Below are positions 1 through 11,249 of a stretch of 64,000 nucleotides of DNA, piece by piece (the stretch's first letter is position 1; every line of letters starts with the position of its first letter). The position numbers and the translations under genes are program-made. The stretch is taken from contig ARYC01003167.1 in the NCBI GenBank assembly GCA_000711775.1, forward strand, positions 1-64,000, given 5' to 3'. The DNA is from Oxytricha trifallax. Lineage: Eukaryota > Ciliophora > Spirotrichea > Sporadotrichida > Oxytrichidae. The notes beneath the pieces were generated by a model. It was not told the origin of the DNA. It made no database searches and saw only the letters and a program-made list of their open reading frames with translations.

Positions 1-928
1 TACTAACATAACTAGCAGCTTTAAGTCTCAGGGTGATGAATGGTTGAAGAGCCATGATAATTTTTAGAAAGTTTCGAGTTCGAGCCCATCCAAAATTGGC
101 TTTTTAAAAAATGTCGAAATCGCGAAATCCGTTAAAATTCAAAAGCCTTCCCCGTCTATAACTGAATAATGGCGAGGAGAAATGTGAAGGAGGGAATCGT
201 TAGAAGTTAATGGTACTCAAAATGGAAATTTCGGGTAGAAAGTTTGAGGGTCGAAAAAGGGGTTCTGGCTTAAGCCTAAAGACTGGACTTTAGGGGGTTG
301 CCAGGGTAGGGGGAAGGAAAATGTTGAAAAAGAGGGGAAGTGAATAGGGAAAGGTACTGGATTTTTAGTTTGTTTCGAGTTGACTAATCATTCTTAATCG
401 ATTGGTACGGATAAGTGCTAAGAGAATTCAAGATTCAATATTCGCTGCTTTTCACGAACTCGCTTTCTAAGGACCTTAAAAAGGCACTTTCAAAATTAGT
501 TAAAAAGCCTTATTTAATTTTTCGTATTAACACATTTAATTAAATTCGTTTACGCACTTATCAAATTCTTATGCACATACGTATTGGGGTTTATATATAT
601 ATATACAATATTACTACTTATAAATATTATATAGATTGTTAACAATAATTAGGTATGAAGATGAGACAGTAGGTGCGAATATAAGAAATGTGATAGAGCC
701 ATCCACTGATTTAATTAAATACTTCTTTAATGGTGAAGTTGATGCTGAAGTGTGTAAACTAAGCAAGTTTGTCCTCTTTATCTATTATTTAAAAAATCAG
801 AATGAGATGGCCAATGTAATATTATTATTTAAAATTGGAATTTACAATCTTCCTAATATTTGATTTTTTTAAAAACATTTGATATAGATATTCCAGAAAA
901 TTTAATACTTACAGTCTTAACAACGACC
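1..928. other. non-coding flank left of first TBE
   Basis: No gene is supported here. Positions 1-340 are less AT-rich than the following DNA and may be old repeat debris; from about 480 the sequence is simple AT-rich DNA with a short TA run near 594. A short plus-strand open stretch at 636-863 has an AT-rich, low-complexity composition and no recognisable motif, so I do not call it a gene. Confidence 0.5.
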
Positions 929-1058
929 ATTCAAAACCCCAAAACCCCTTAGTGAGGTTTATAAGTAAGTGCTTTGATTTGTAGGGAATTTGTTAGGGGT
1001 TGGGGTTTTTTCATAAGTTTTAATGTGAAATAAATACCAAATGTGTATAATTCAATTA

Positions 1059-2480
1059 CTCAAAATGCACTTTTGGATCGTGTGGGAGGTCTGAAATTTA
1101 TCTTACTTAACCACAGCTCTTTTTGCTCCATCGATATCTCTGCTCTTGTGTTTGATTTTAATATTTTTGATTCAGCCATTTTCTTCTTGATTGAGACACT
1201 CTTGTTTTGTCAATAAATTGTTTAATTCTTTGCTTCGCATCCATTTCACACCTTGTTTAATAGTAATCGTTGCGAGGCATATCACACTCTATTATTATTG
1301 CTGCTAAAGCCCACACATCCCACTAAAAGTCACCATCTCTCCAGTCTTCTCTTTCTGGATAAAATCCTGGAGTTCCCATTACAGTTCCAAGCCTTGATAC
1401 TTCCACTCTTAAGGCTCTGTTGAAGTCGATTATTGCTGCTCTTACAGGTGAAAATTTTATCATAAGTTTCTCAGGCTTCAAATCTCTGTGAACAAAGCCT
1501 AGCTAGTGTAGCTCTTTAATACCTTATACTGTTTAAGTTGCTATTAAAGCAAGCCTCTCATGATTCCTTTAATCTGCAATGAAATCTCTTAAGGTCATTT
1601 CATATAGTGGGAGTCTGAAAGCAACATGATTTCTAGCAAGGAGAACAGCAACTTGCTTGATTAAATAACTACACTCTTTAAACTTTGCTTGAGTGAGTAC
1701 TTAATACTCATTAGTAAACTTCATCTAATATTTATCATCACTTAAGAGTAGTTGAAGGGATACACCTTATATGCGTATGAATGATCATTGATAACTTTCT
1801 TTTCAAAGGAGTCTTCTAATATTAGATAACTTTAGAGTGAAGTTTCGAGATCAATTTAGGCAAGAACTGGAATTTTCTTATACTAAATTTTAATCACTAA
1901 ATTTTAATCATAATCTTTGTGATTTCAGATGCTAGCAGATTGCATGATTTCTTTACACATAGTGATTCACTTGCTTATTCAAGCTCTACCACTTTCGATA
2001 ATTCTCTAGCTTTTCTTTTGTTGAGTATCTTCAATTCATCTTCATGCTTTTCAATCTCAAATTATTTTTTATGAGCTTTTAAAAGATGCTTCCTTAGTTC
2101 TCTTGTATGGGCACACTGCTAATGGCACTCAAAGCAATCATACTTTCCATCGATTTATCGTGCTTTAAGTATACAGTTGGCTTGGCTTCTCTATGCTCCT
2201 TTATATGCCTATACCAGCTTGATTTATGAGCGAAATCTCTCTCATACTACTCACAAAAAAATACTTCTACTTCTTCAGTTTATATAGGAATTTCATTAAT
2301 ACCTTTCTCTTTCTCTCTGTCTCCCACACACTTGTTTGCCATTATTTTCCTATTATCAATTTCTATTTTAATAACAGCGACCTCAAGTGATAGCTCTGGT
2401 AGTTCTATGCTATCACACTTTTTATTGTTGCCAAAGGTTAGTCTCATTTGGTTTGATGGTAGAGTTGTTGTTTTTCTCAA
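1059..2480 (-). CDS. TBE zinc-finger / protein-kinase-like protein (57-kDa class)
   Basis: Read on the minus strand with TAA/TAG as glutamine. The N-terminal part holds two C2H2-type fingers. The first (2210-2280) has lost its second cysteine; the second (2050-2150) reads C-x2-C-x12-H-x4-H. The C-terminal part (1290-1560) is a protein-kinase catalytic region with HRDLKPEK, a DFN triplet where DFG is usual, a GTPGFYPE activation-segment end and DVWALAA. A zinc-finger plus kinase protein is one of the three known TBE proteins; its role in transposition is unknown. The reading frame changes at least twice (between the fingers, and near the C-terminus), so this copy is probably dead. The start at 2480 is the first in-frame ATG. 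A homologous copy lies at 47.1-48.07 kb. Confidence 0.82.
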
Positions 2481-2686
2481 AATGTTAGCTCATATTTAAA
2501 TTTGAATTTAAATTATAAAACTGCCTCTATAACTCAGAGCACATAAGAGAGCTCTGCAACCATTAAGTTTTCAAGGGAAGTTTATAGAGTGTTAGAGAAG
2601 AAAAATGACAACAGTAGTCGATCCAGCTCTAATTATGGGTGAGAAAGTAACCATTTTTACTATCATTAATAAGTTGATTATATAAT

Positions 2687-3487
2687 CCGTAGATTTAATA
2701 TAGAAATCTATTTTAATCACAATGGAAGTTTTAGTGATTAATATTTAATTTATTAATTAATTAAATTTAATGTGAAACTTTTTAATCAATAAATCATTCT
2801 ACCTTCATCACAGTAGAAGACTGCTTCATCACTTTTCACGATAACAGTAGTAGAAAATTATCATTCTATAACTCTCTGTGACTACTATAGCTGTCATCAT
2901 TCTTACATTTGTGTCAACATTCTGACAATTGTGATTGTTTTTACTGTTGTGATTAATTTCATAAATCGGACGTTTTCTGTGATTAATCACAAAAAATCAC
3001 AAAATTTGGGAATTGGGATTAAAATAATCACATTAAGAATTCTTACTCAAGAATATAGAAATGTTGAAATAAAAGTAAGGATATCAATATATAATTGCTG
3101 TGTAAAGTAGAAACTTTTATATTTTTGAGTAAGAATTCTAAATGTGATTATTTTAATCCCAATTCCCAAATTTTGTGATTTTTTGTGATTAATCACAGAA
3201 AACGTCCGATTTATGAAATTAATCACAACAGTAAAAACAATCACAATTGTCAGAATGTTGACACAAATGTAAGAATGATGACAGCTATCGTAGTCACAGA
3301 GAGTTATAGAATAATAATTTTTAACTACTGTGATCGTGAAAAGTGATGAAGCAGTCTTCTACTGTGATGAAGGTAGAATGATTTATTGATTAAAAGTTTC
3401 ACATTAAATTTAATTAATTAATAAATTAAATATTAATCACTAAAACTTCCATTGTGATTAAAATGGATTTCTATATTAAATCTACGG
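2687..3487. repeat. 0.8-kb palindrome (foldback element) with AAT duplication
   Basis: The two arms, about 2687-3062 and 3112-3487, are near-perfect inverted copies with a ~50-bp spacer. The outer ends are CCGTAGATTT and AAATCTACGG. Direct AAT copies flank it (2684-2686 and 3488-3490). It contains no credible gene; the short open frames inside mirror each other. It is inserted inside TBE copy 1, so it arrived after that TBE. Confidence 0.85.
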
Positions 3488-3494
3488 AATGTAC

Positions 3495-3760
3495 CATTTT
3501 AGGAGGTGCACCTAATTAAGTACGTACTAGTTTAGGAGGGATTTAGTGATTTTATGATTAAAATTAGGGTGCTACTAATTAAGTACTAGCATTTTAGGAG
3601 CTGCTCCTAATTAAGTACGTACCAATTTAAAATTAAAAATATGGAACTATAACAGTAGAAATTGATATCAATCTCTCAAGTTTGAAACCAGTTCTCAAAA
3701 CCTTCTCCATATCCTTCTTAGTAGGTTGACCTCCTATAGGATGCCCATATTTAATAGTAA
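3495..3760. repeat. dispersed TBE-internal repeat with TTAGGAG/TAATTAAGTAC motifs
   Basis: A block of short repeated words (TTTAGGAG, CTAATTAAGTACGTAC) is followed by about 120 bp around a CTTCTCCATATCC core and TAGGTTGACC. The second part recurs at 16,905-17,010 (same strand) and 46,620-46,760 (opposite strand), each time within TBE-type sequence, so it is probably an internal non-coding part of TBE. Confidence 0.55.
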
Positions 3761-3839
3761 GTTTTTCAGAGGTATATAATTGAAATCAATAAACTTAAAT
3801 TTGAATATCATTTCTCAGATATGTAAACAATAGAGAGTC

Positions 3840-3950
3840 AATGAATGATGCAATGAAAAGAGTGCAAGCACAAGAATTGATTCAAAGATTTAGAAATAAG
3901 GAAGGGTTATATAAGCAAATATCCAAAAATAGCTCATTTTGCTCATAACT
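3840..3950 (+). pseudogene. TBE ORF fragment with an ESMNDAM motif
   Basis: A short plus-strand reading contains ESMNDAM followed by a glutamine/lysine-rich helix-like stretch. The same ESMNDAM segment occurs on the minus strand at about 46,450-46,545, next to the other zinc-finger/kinase gene and the same repeat block. Conservation between two diverged TBE copies suggests a real but small coding segment. Function is unknown and no full-length version is present. Confidence 0.4.
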
Positions 3951-4265
3951 TTGTGCATTTTAAAGATAAATTGATTCTCATCATTCGATATTCGTGTTCA
4001 GGGAGGTCTAAATAACCAGATTGATATATTGCAGCTATTTTTACTTGTAGTAATCAATCATTAATGGAATTATTGAAGACTCAATTAAATTAATTCTTAC
4101 TTTTTAAAAATATAATAACTAATATTCCTTAAAATCAATTAGAGTATAATACGATCAAAGAAGATTCAAATGCCTGTAACTTTGCGCGTTTTGAAGATAT
4201 GACAAAACGGATTTCATATTCGTGCTAAGCGATGTCTAAATGACCAGAATCGGTATTTTCGTGAG
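3940..4265 (+). repeat. diverged tandem repeat in TBE subterminal region
   Basis: Two ~90-bp units, 3945-4040 and 4172-4262, share TAACTTTG.GC, ATATTCGTG and GTCTAAAT.ACCAGA in the same order. They lie just inside the right end of TBE copy 1. Confidence 0.6.
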
Positions 4266-4700
4266 TTTTTAGAAATTATGAATTCGGGACTGCACGTTGG
4301 CGGGGAAGGGTTCGGCCCAGGAGAGATTTTAAAAATAGCAAAAATAGACAAATTGGCCCTCCTATAACTTTTGAAAATGACTATATATCTGGTGTTCCAC
4401 TGTCACACTCTTGTTCAGAAGCCCAAAATTAGTGGATTTGCTTAATTCCAGGTAACCTCAAGAATTTCCTTGACCCTCTTTTGAGGACCTTAAAAACCCA
4501 AAAATGAAGAGTTAAGGGTTATAACCCTAAACCCTAACAAATCCCCATTAAATCAAAGCACTTGTAAACCTCACTAAGGGGTTTTGAGGTTTTGATTTTG
4601 ACCAGAGACATCAATTAATTACTTAAGCGGAGCTACTCTAATTGCATAAGATTTTCAACTGAATGTCAAATTCTGACTTATTATTCAGACTTCGATAAGC

Positions 4701-5168
4701 ATGTTTGCAGTTCCAAAATCACAGATCCTTCAGATGGTTCAACATATGAAGTTGAAATATACAGCTATACTTAATGCTCTTAGATTTGTGGACTTTTTAC
4801 ATCATAAAGACTTTAAACTTAAAGAAAAGCTGATTGTTTTGTCAAATGAAATGCTACCTTTGGCTTTATAGAGACTATACAATTCTTGCTAAGTGATCAC
4901 ATAGATTTTATTTGCAATTCCGAATCCCATTAAGGTGCTAGGTAATAGTAAACTTATCTTGGATTTAAATTCTTTAAGAACACTTATTTAAGCTATGCAG
5001 CGAAGTATGAAAAGAGAATCAGTGGAGATGGTGCGATCAATTGATATGATATTTTCAGATGAGATACGCTATTTGCATATTTTTTTAGCATACAGGTTCA
5101 TTAAAGGAAGTTTGATTTATGATTTATTTATTAAATAATTCATTTACAAAGATAAAATTAAATAATGA
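4701..5168 (+). CDS. unrecognised 155-aa ORF, intact under ciliate code
   Basis: Starting at ATG 4701 (begins MFAVPKSQILQMVQ), the frame stays open for 155 codons with four TAA/TAG glutamines and a TGA stop at 5166-5168. The previous in-frame TGA is at 4674, so 4701 is the first ATG of the frame. The product is hydrophobic and basic, with long predicted helices and a C-terminal aromatic/leucine-rich segment. I recognise no family. It lies just outside the right end of TBE copy 1 and upstream of a minus-strand leucine-rich ORF. It could be a macronuclear-destined exon or a piece of another transposon. That the frame is real is moderately likely; its function is unknown. Confidence 0.45.
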
Positions 5169-5346
5169 TCTTGGCAAAAGAACAATTTTTCAAACGAGTC
5201 ATTTTAAATTAAAATAACAATCAAATTTTAGTCAATTAATAGAACATCACTTAGATCAATCTATCAACAACTCTAGGTTTCTCTATTGAAATTTATATAG
5301 TCTACTTGGTAAAGAGTAGAGAAGTTAAGTTATTGGTAGATAGCGT

Positions 5347-5898
5347 CATGGAATCTACAGGCTAAAGAAGCTAATGTTTTTTGTAATTGAGACTTTATTA
5401 AGTTTAAATTAGTGTAATTTCAATTAAGTGCATATAATTAAGATTTAGTAACTATATAAGTCCAAAAAAGACTTTGGAAATATTTCAATGATTTATATAA
5501 GTTGCCCCAGTTTACTCATTTAAAACTCAAAATTTAGCAATATCAGTCTGATGTAACGGACTGAACAACTTACTAAACTCAGTCTAGAATGAACGAAATC
5601 TATCATCTCTGTTTCAAATAAATTGACCTCTGCTTCTGAGATGATTACTCTTATCTTCCAAGATGACTTGAGCTCTTGGATTTTATTAAGAGTGATTTTA
5701 GATCGAGTGAAATCGATACAACATAGTTGAAGAGACTTTTCGATGAGGAAATCAAACAAATAGTCGAAATTGAGAGTGGCATTCCTAGTATCTAAATTAA
5801 GGCCACCTAAACTACTGGTGGTATTGGAATCGCATAACCTACCACAGAAGAGTTGGAAGACTAACCAACTCTTGATCCCTTGTAATGAATGAAAAGAT
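5347..5898 (-). CDS. unrecognised leucine-rich ORF, no clear start
   Basis: The minus-strand frame is open for about 180 codons between two TGAs, with several TAA codons as glutamine. The middle contains spaced leucine/isoleucine stretches (SLQLCCIDF, SKITLNKIQEL, VNLFETEM) that loosely resemble leucine-rich repeats of ciliate host proteins. The residue pattern is protein-like, but no catalytic motif is visible and no ATG is convincing at the 5' end, so it may be a fragment of a larger gene. It points away from the TBE-type gene at 6.3-7.1 kb. Confidence 0.4.
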
Positions 5899-6297
5899 TT
5901 TCAGAAACCTCTTAAGCGCATAATTATCTTTAAAAACTAATTCACAAAAATACTCCCAGTTAACTACTCAATCATAATTTTCTCTCACATTCACTCTAAG
6001 CAATATAATTAACACACTCATCAATACATTTTGTAATGTGCCAATTAATTCCTTGCATTTAGCACTTAGTTCTACTAATACTAAAAGTCCTGTTTCGATA
6101 CTAGATTAAGAGGAAAGTAATTTAAGTTAAAGGTAAGTATTAAGCAGAAATATAACATCATTATATAGAATCACACATAAATAAGAATCTAATTCACATT
6201 CAAATGGCTAGTACCTAATTACCAGAAGCCATTGTGATTCGGTGAATTTAATAACATGACAAAGATTTTGAGGCATCATAAGCGACTCATTAAGACC

Positions 6298-7106
6298 TCA
6301 AATGTTAAACTGCATCTTGTTCAAGCTTTGACTTGCTTAAGGCAAATTCTCTTGGGACGCATTATGAAACTGGCTCTGGACACCCATGTTAAAACTGCTG
6401 TTGTGCAGGTGTCCTAGGGTTATGTTGTTGAAGTCTTTCTTCAAGCGCTTTACCTATAGCATGTACTCCTTCTTGTCAGCTTTCATCAGCGATTCCTCCT
6501 CCTTCGTCTCCTCAAACTCCGAGCGAGTGCGCTTTCTCCTTGATTTGGGTTTGAGGAGGGCAGCTGCTCTACCTCTATCCTCTATAAATTAACTAAGTTC
6601 AAGCGACTTACGCGATATGTGCAAGCAATGTGCGAAGGCCTCAGCAAATTCTGGTCGGAGCTACACATTCAAATTTCGCTGCTCTGCTAGTCTCTCTGCT
6701 CTCTTCTTAAGAGCTATATCAATTTTAGCTTTAAGTTGGTCGGGTATGACAGTATTGATGATATCTCCAAGCCACTATCTATCAATCTTCTTCCAATTGC
6801 GGGGTGATGGCAGGAAATCTAGCCGCTATGTATGCTCCTGTGCTAATAATATAAGATCGGCGATTGTGAGGCCTTCAAGTTGTGTGATCGCAGAAACATT
6901 TACTTGGTCTCTTCGGATATACTATGTTGATGAGTAATTACAACTCTAAATGATTTGCTTACATTTTTGGTCCCTTTCAAAATGTCACTGAGGAGGTATG
7001 AGTTGGTCTGCTTAATGCTTGGCATACGGGCCTTCCCATCTTGAGTCAAAAAGAGAAACAGGTCGCGCTTGCTCGAGAGCTTGGACTGGATGTCCAAGAA
7101 GTTCAT
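6298..7106 (-). CDS. TBE-associated basic coiled protein, minus strand
   Basis: It starts at ATG 7106 (MNFLDIQSKL) and ends at TGA 6298-6300. After one frame change about 45-60 codons in, a long glutamine-rich frame runs to the stop. It contains QLEGLTIADLILLAQ, a lysine/arginine-rich helical centre with a LRPEFAEAF block, and an RRKRTRSEF stretch that looks like a nuclear localisation signal. The same order of motifs (QIEGLTADDLLDYA, MRPELTDAL, a KRKRR block) is found at 34.2-34.67 kb beside the other transposase copy, so this is a conserved gene of this TBE type. It is divergent from the ~23-kDa ORF with under 50 bp between. Function is unknown. DNA binding is an inference from charge only. 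Confidence 0.65.
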
Positions 7107-7120
7107 CTACTATTGCATGA

Positions 7121-7762
7121 TAATACTAAAATTAATAAAAATCTGCGGGGGTGCCAGGAAAAAACTTCCTCAATTTTGATTCAGGAATCCTAGATTTGCA
7201 AGGTTTAATTGAGGAGGTTTTATAGCATGAGATTTGTTTAAAAACAATAAGGAATGCTCTTGGAGATATCTCTAAGTATGCAGACGAAATCAAAACCACA
7301 CAATAAACGGGGGCGGGGCGTCCTCGTAATAATGTAATCCTCACTACATCCACTCCCTAGCAAGACGCTGATGAAATGTCTTTGGACTCCTTGTACGCTA
7401 TGGTGTAAAATACTTGCGTCCCCATAGTTGCTAAGGCTCAGATCAAACTCCCAAACCCCAAGCCATACAAGGAAATGGGTGTATTACGCAGCCTGTTAGT
7501 CTGCAGTCCAATACAGAGGGAGGAGGAGGTATACATGGCTGAGTACTCTTCTTTGGAGATCGTGGAGCAAGTCAGTAGTTTTGTGAAGGGATATACACGT
7601 CTATTGGGAAAGGCCCACTCTATGATATATTTGACCCAAGGTCTCAAGTCACTTTGTTCCTCAAATCAAATGAATATGATTCCAGCTTTTTACCAGATAA
7701 AGAAATTCTTTGACTAGCATATCTTGTGCGAGACTGGGCATTTTCGGATGTAGGAAATTTGA
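7121..7762 (+). CDS. TBE ~23-kDa ORF (candidate 22-kDa class)
   Basis: The plus-strand frame opens after a TGA at 7118 and runs to TGA 7760-7762, about 210 codons with many TAA/TAG glutamines and no interruption. The composition is protein-like throughout (NFLNFDSGILDLQGLIEEVL; SSLEIVEQVSSFVKGYTRLL). The first ATG comes well inside, so either the true start was lost or a short upstream exon exists. Size and position between the divergent basic gene and the transposase match the uncharacterised ~22-kDa TBE protein. The assignment rests on context, not on a recognised motif. An overlapping open stretch in a second frame gives an arginine-rich, less protein-like product. Confidence 0.55.
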
Positions 7763-7849
7763 TTGATCACTCACCCACCAATGATTTATTTAAAAATCAA
7801 AATCACTCCGCGATTGGACAAGAAAACCTAAGCTCAAAATCTTAAGAGG

Positions 7850-8965
7850 TCATAAACAATAAAACCATCCAATATTCCAATTAACAGTCTCTACATGGAA
7901 GACCTTTGGGCCGTCATTATAAGGATATTACTCATCAATTAGAATGGAGTAGCATCAATGATCTAGTACAACTTTACAACAAAAAGCATATTGATCAGAC
8001 TTGTATCTCTGGGCTTCTTGGTATTAGTCGATATCATGTTTAAAAGACTATTAAAGCTTGATAAGAATGGACCCCATTAACTTATTCCTCAGAAGAGAGG
8101 TCGAAAGCAATTTTATCTAAGTTAAGATATCATACCCTGCATCTGCGAAACAATCGATAACGGCCTAGGCATAATTACAACCAGGAAAATTTATGAACAA
8201 GGTAAAGTAGCAACTGAGTGAGTAATTGTGTCAGTATCGCATCAGTAAGTTCTTGAAGAATGATATGCACATGCGCTATCACAAAATTTCTCACCTCACA
8301 CCAAACCATAACAGTATGAAATCCAGATTGTAACGCTAAATTGCATCAGCATACTTCATACAAGCTTAACTTACTGTTCAGCATCCACTATTTACAACAT
8401 AGATGAGAATATCATTTAAAATACAGACTGCAGAAGCTATTCATGGATATCAGGCAAACAATAGAATGTATAATCGTCACAGCGACGCATTAACAGGTTA
8501 TGTATAACAGCAGCTGCTTTGAATATGGGTAAATTCATGTTCAATGTTAGTGTGGGTTACACTAACTCTCACACGTTCTTTGCTTTAATAAAGGACTTTG
8601 TAGATCATTTAGATCATTAAGAATAAGATTGGCGATCGCACTCCCTCTTGCTGATGGACAATGCCTCCTACCACCGCAGCAGCTACACCTATGGCGTCCT
8701 AAAGAAGCTAATCATCCCTATCCTGTTTCTGGGCCCCTACTAGTACTATATGGCTCCAGTAGAAAAGTCATTCAGGTTCATTAAGTGCTGCGACCTCAAC
8801 CCCATGATCCTGTCCGTCTCCACGAAGTAAGCATTTCCTCCCTTAAATAGTTACAGGAAGCGGCTGCGGCGCTATGCACAAGCCCTGGCCATGCAGAGGC
8901 TCACTGGCGAGTTCGCATGCTCTTTGGTTTATGCCCTGAAGCACCTGAGCCTGCAGGAGGTCTGA
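7850..8965 (+). CDS. TBE DD34E transposase (42-kDa class)
   Basis: The catalytic half, 8380-8965, is one open frame. The first aspartate is in NIDEN, the second in LLMDNASYHR, and the glutamate in APVEKSFRFIK, with 34 residues between the last two. This is the DDE triad of IS630/Tc1/mariner enzymes. GPYQYYMAPVE matches the usual GPYxxxxxPIE block. The N-terminal half (from about 7897, GRPLGRHYKDITHQ) looks like a helix-turn-helix DNA-binding region followed by a PQKRGRK hook. At least one frame change separates the N-terminal half, so this copy is probably not functional, although the catalytic residues are intact. It would cut and join TBE ends; in Oxytricha, TBE transposases also take part in genome rearrangement. 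The 3' end is TGA 8963-8965. Confidence 0.85.
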
Positions 8966-9235
8966 TTCTGTAACCGATTCTGATTTTAGCCACTCCCTCC
9001 AAGTGCTCACGAATCACCCATACTCCTCTCAACTTACAATCTATGTGCAATTACATTTCGCGTTTATCTCGGAGGGGAATACTTCTCTGTGTCGGTGACT
9101 AGAGGCTGGTGCGTCTTTTCAAGGGCTCTCGAATACACTTTCAAGTTCTCAATGACGTATTTAATCCCCAATTCGCCTGCAACACTGATTCTGTAAGTTA
9201 GGCAAGCTTTTAGTAATAAAATTTATAATAAGTCA

Positions 9236-9265
9236 ATTAAAACCCAATCCCCAATATTTAAAAAT
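9236..9265. repeat. C4A4-like degenerate transposon end
   Basis: AAAACCCAATCCCCAATA at 9240 resembles a worn TBE-type terminus. It lies between the transposase and the chromodomain-like ORF, so it may mark a boundary between two elements. No partner or target duplication was found. Confidence 0.25.
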
Positions 9266-9321
9266 TAGGGCACCCTATTAAAATTATAATTTGATTTAAT
9301 ATATAAACTTTGAAAATAGTT

Positions 9322-9530
9322 ATGGAGTCCTATTCAGAATAAAGCAAGCGCGCTCAACAACAGAAGCAGCAGCAAACACCACTGGGCAAGGGAAAGGTCT
9401 ACAGAGTGAAAGACATCCTCGACGCCAAGGCCATCAGGAATACCATCCACGCCAAGGTTATCTTTGAAAACGACCCTCGAGGAAAGGCTGTGTGGGTGGA
9501 GCACTCAGCTGATGTATGCTAATGACCGAA
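9322..9530 (+). CDS. chromodomain-like ORF
   Basis: The frame starts at ATG 9322 (MESYSEQ), with a glutamine-rich leader then YRVKDILDAKAI and a later VWVEHSADV. The spacing resembles a chromodomain: a Y-x-V-x-x-I-L-D strand, then a W plus acidic end. The product is about 65 residues. GC content and codon style match the large ORF that follows in another frame, so both are probably parts of one gene, possibly joined by splicing. Chromodomains bind modified histone tails, and in mobile elements they target integration. That role is an inference here. Confidence 0.4.
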
Positions 9531-11202
9531 CCAGAGTAGAGACATTTATCAGTAAGAAGATGCCAGAGCTCCACGACCACCCCTACTAGAACATCTACGC
9601 TGGGGCACGCTCAGATCGAAACATGGAAGAAGGGACCAGTTCAAGCGATGACGAGGACTCGGACAGCAGCTCGCTAGATTCTCAAGAGCATAGTGACTAT
9701 GGAAACTCTCAGAAGGTGGCAGGGCACTCACAAAAAGAGGAAATCAAGGGACAGAAGGAGGATTAGAGCAAGAGTGAAGAAGAGGAAGAGCAGCGGGAAC
9801 ACGGCTAAAATCATAATGATGATGAGAATGAGACTCGAATGCTGCTCGACTCTCTTGATGAGTACCAAATAGACAGTCACATTGCTGAAGGTTGGGAAGA
9901 ATCTGCATAGTAAAAAGATAGAGATCCTGATGCCGAAGAAGACTATAGAGAGTATGTTGTAAAGACTGGCAAGAATTTCAGAGAAAATCGTTATCTTGAA
10001 GTTTTAAAGGAGTTCGAATGCACAAAACTCTATCAAAATCATCAACAGATGGACCCATCCAAATTATTTGCCAACACAAAATTGCATCCAGGTAGGACTG
10101 ACTAAAATCAGTTTGCGTGTATCGTGCATGCTATCAATATGTTCGCAGGAGGTCCCTTATTTGACAGTATCTAGAAATTCGTCGCCCTCTATCAATCTAG
10201 AGCTCATATGGTGCAAATTCGTAAACCAGAGTATCTTGTGGAACACAGCATCTCTTTGAAGAATTTTCATCATATCATCTATGATGTTTAGAAAGAAACT
10301 TGGTACAGTCCTGAGGTCATTCACTCTTTCACAACTACGAAGCTGGACAACTACAGAAAGAATATATTATTTAAGTTTCCATAGTTCTTGCAGAGCCACC
10401 TCACAAAGGATAGACACCTTTTTCAAATGATAGTTGATATTCTCTCTCCAGATAAATCCCATGTTGATAAGAAAGATGCTCACGCAGGTGCATTCGTTAA
10501 GGATTCTGGGAAGTGGTACATTATGGACACTGCTGAACGCGATGCATTTGAGTGTTCTAGCAAAAATCGTCTCGTTCTATCATGGTTGAAGGGAGTGGCC
10601 TATCTCAACATCATTGACATGGTTCAAGATAACCCACCTGAAAAATTCAAGAAGGCTTTCCAAAAGGAATGGACTCTCATCATGGAGGGCAGTATGTCCC
10701 TAAGAAAGGACGACCTGAAATACCTCGCAAGAGTCCCAGAAATTTCTAAGATAAACTTCGAAGAAAGTAAAGCAAAGGAACTTGGAGCTCAAGATACAGG
10801 AAACCATCAGCGAACCCAAATTAGCGAAGATTATGAAGCCAAGATCATAACAACTAGTCGGATCTAGAGAGATGAGCATGTCAAAGAAGCAATTGCATCT
10901 GCTTTGAAGGACAGTACACTGAATGCTAGAAATACTAAGATTCTGTTAAGAGGTAAAACACAAGAGCAAAAGAGGGATTCTGCTGAATGGAGAAGAGCTG
11001 AGCTCATGAAGGCAACCTATTGCTGGTTCGCACGTGTCTGTGAGCACTTTGACAAGATACATTACCCAAAGGACTAGCCCACCTACAAAAGCATCATTGA
11101 GAATTATGAAATTCCTGTTAAGGATCATGACAGGCTCCTGTTCGCGTGGCATTATGCCATGATCTATGCCTCACCATACAGGTAACCCGCATCACCCAAG
11201 AA
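9514..11202 (+). CDS. large ORF with cysteine-protease-like core
   Basis: About 560 codons are open under the ciliate code to a TGA at 11,200-11,202. Residues ~45-140 are serine/acidic low-complexity. The folded part has QNQFACIVHAIN, then HAGAFVKDSGKWYIMDT about 140 residues later. The Q-x-x-C, H and following D spacing is like papain-fold peptidases of the Josephin/Ulp1 type (catalytic Cys in FACIVHA, His in HAGAF, Asp in IMDT). The C-terminal third is charged and helical (LLRGKTQEQKRDSAEWRRAE). The base composition is richer in GC than the flanks. It follows the chromodomain-like ORF closely, and coding-like sequence continues on past 11,202 toward the SINE-like insertion. A deubiquitinating or deSUMOylating peptidase is the best guess. 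The element family is not identified. Confidence 0.55.
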
Positions 11203-11249
11203 TTGAGAGAGCAATTCGTCGCGACCAATCCTAATGACTTCAACGCCCA

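Larger units (their letters stand above)
932..4594. mobile_element. TBE transposon copy 1, both ends present
   Basis: The left end begins CAAAACCCCAAAACCCC at 932. The right end is its inverted counterpart finishing at 4594, with about 80 bp of recognisable terminal inverted repeat, including a shared TTAGTGAGGTTTA block and a G-rich AGGGTT block. The 3-bp flanks are ATT at 929-931 and ATT at 4595-4597. Telomere-like C4A4 termini and an ANT duplication are hallmarks of the TBE transposons of Oxytricha and relatives (Tc1/mariner superfamily). At 3.66 kb it is near the usual ~4 kb, but it contains an 0.8-kb palindrome insertion and no transposase gene, so it is a deleted copy. Its one clear gene is the minus-strand zinc-finger/kinase gene. 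Confidence 0.88.

Noticed and set aside
1-130. tRNA gene near the window start (GAGTTCGAGCCC resembles a B box)
   Set aside because: No acceptor or T stem pairs around it; a single promoter-like word is not enough.
2280-3244. Short minus-strand open stretch in the 3.0-kb palindrome (3,047-3,244) as a gene
   Set aside because: It lies within palindromic arms, so any frame is mirrored; the composition is AT-driven with no motif.
6386-6937. Plus-strand open stretches over the TBE basic gene
   Set aside because: They are the complement of the minus-strand gene, whose reading is conserved in a second TBE copy; the plus readings are serine/cysteine-rich shadows.
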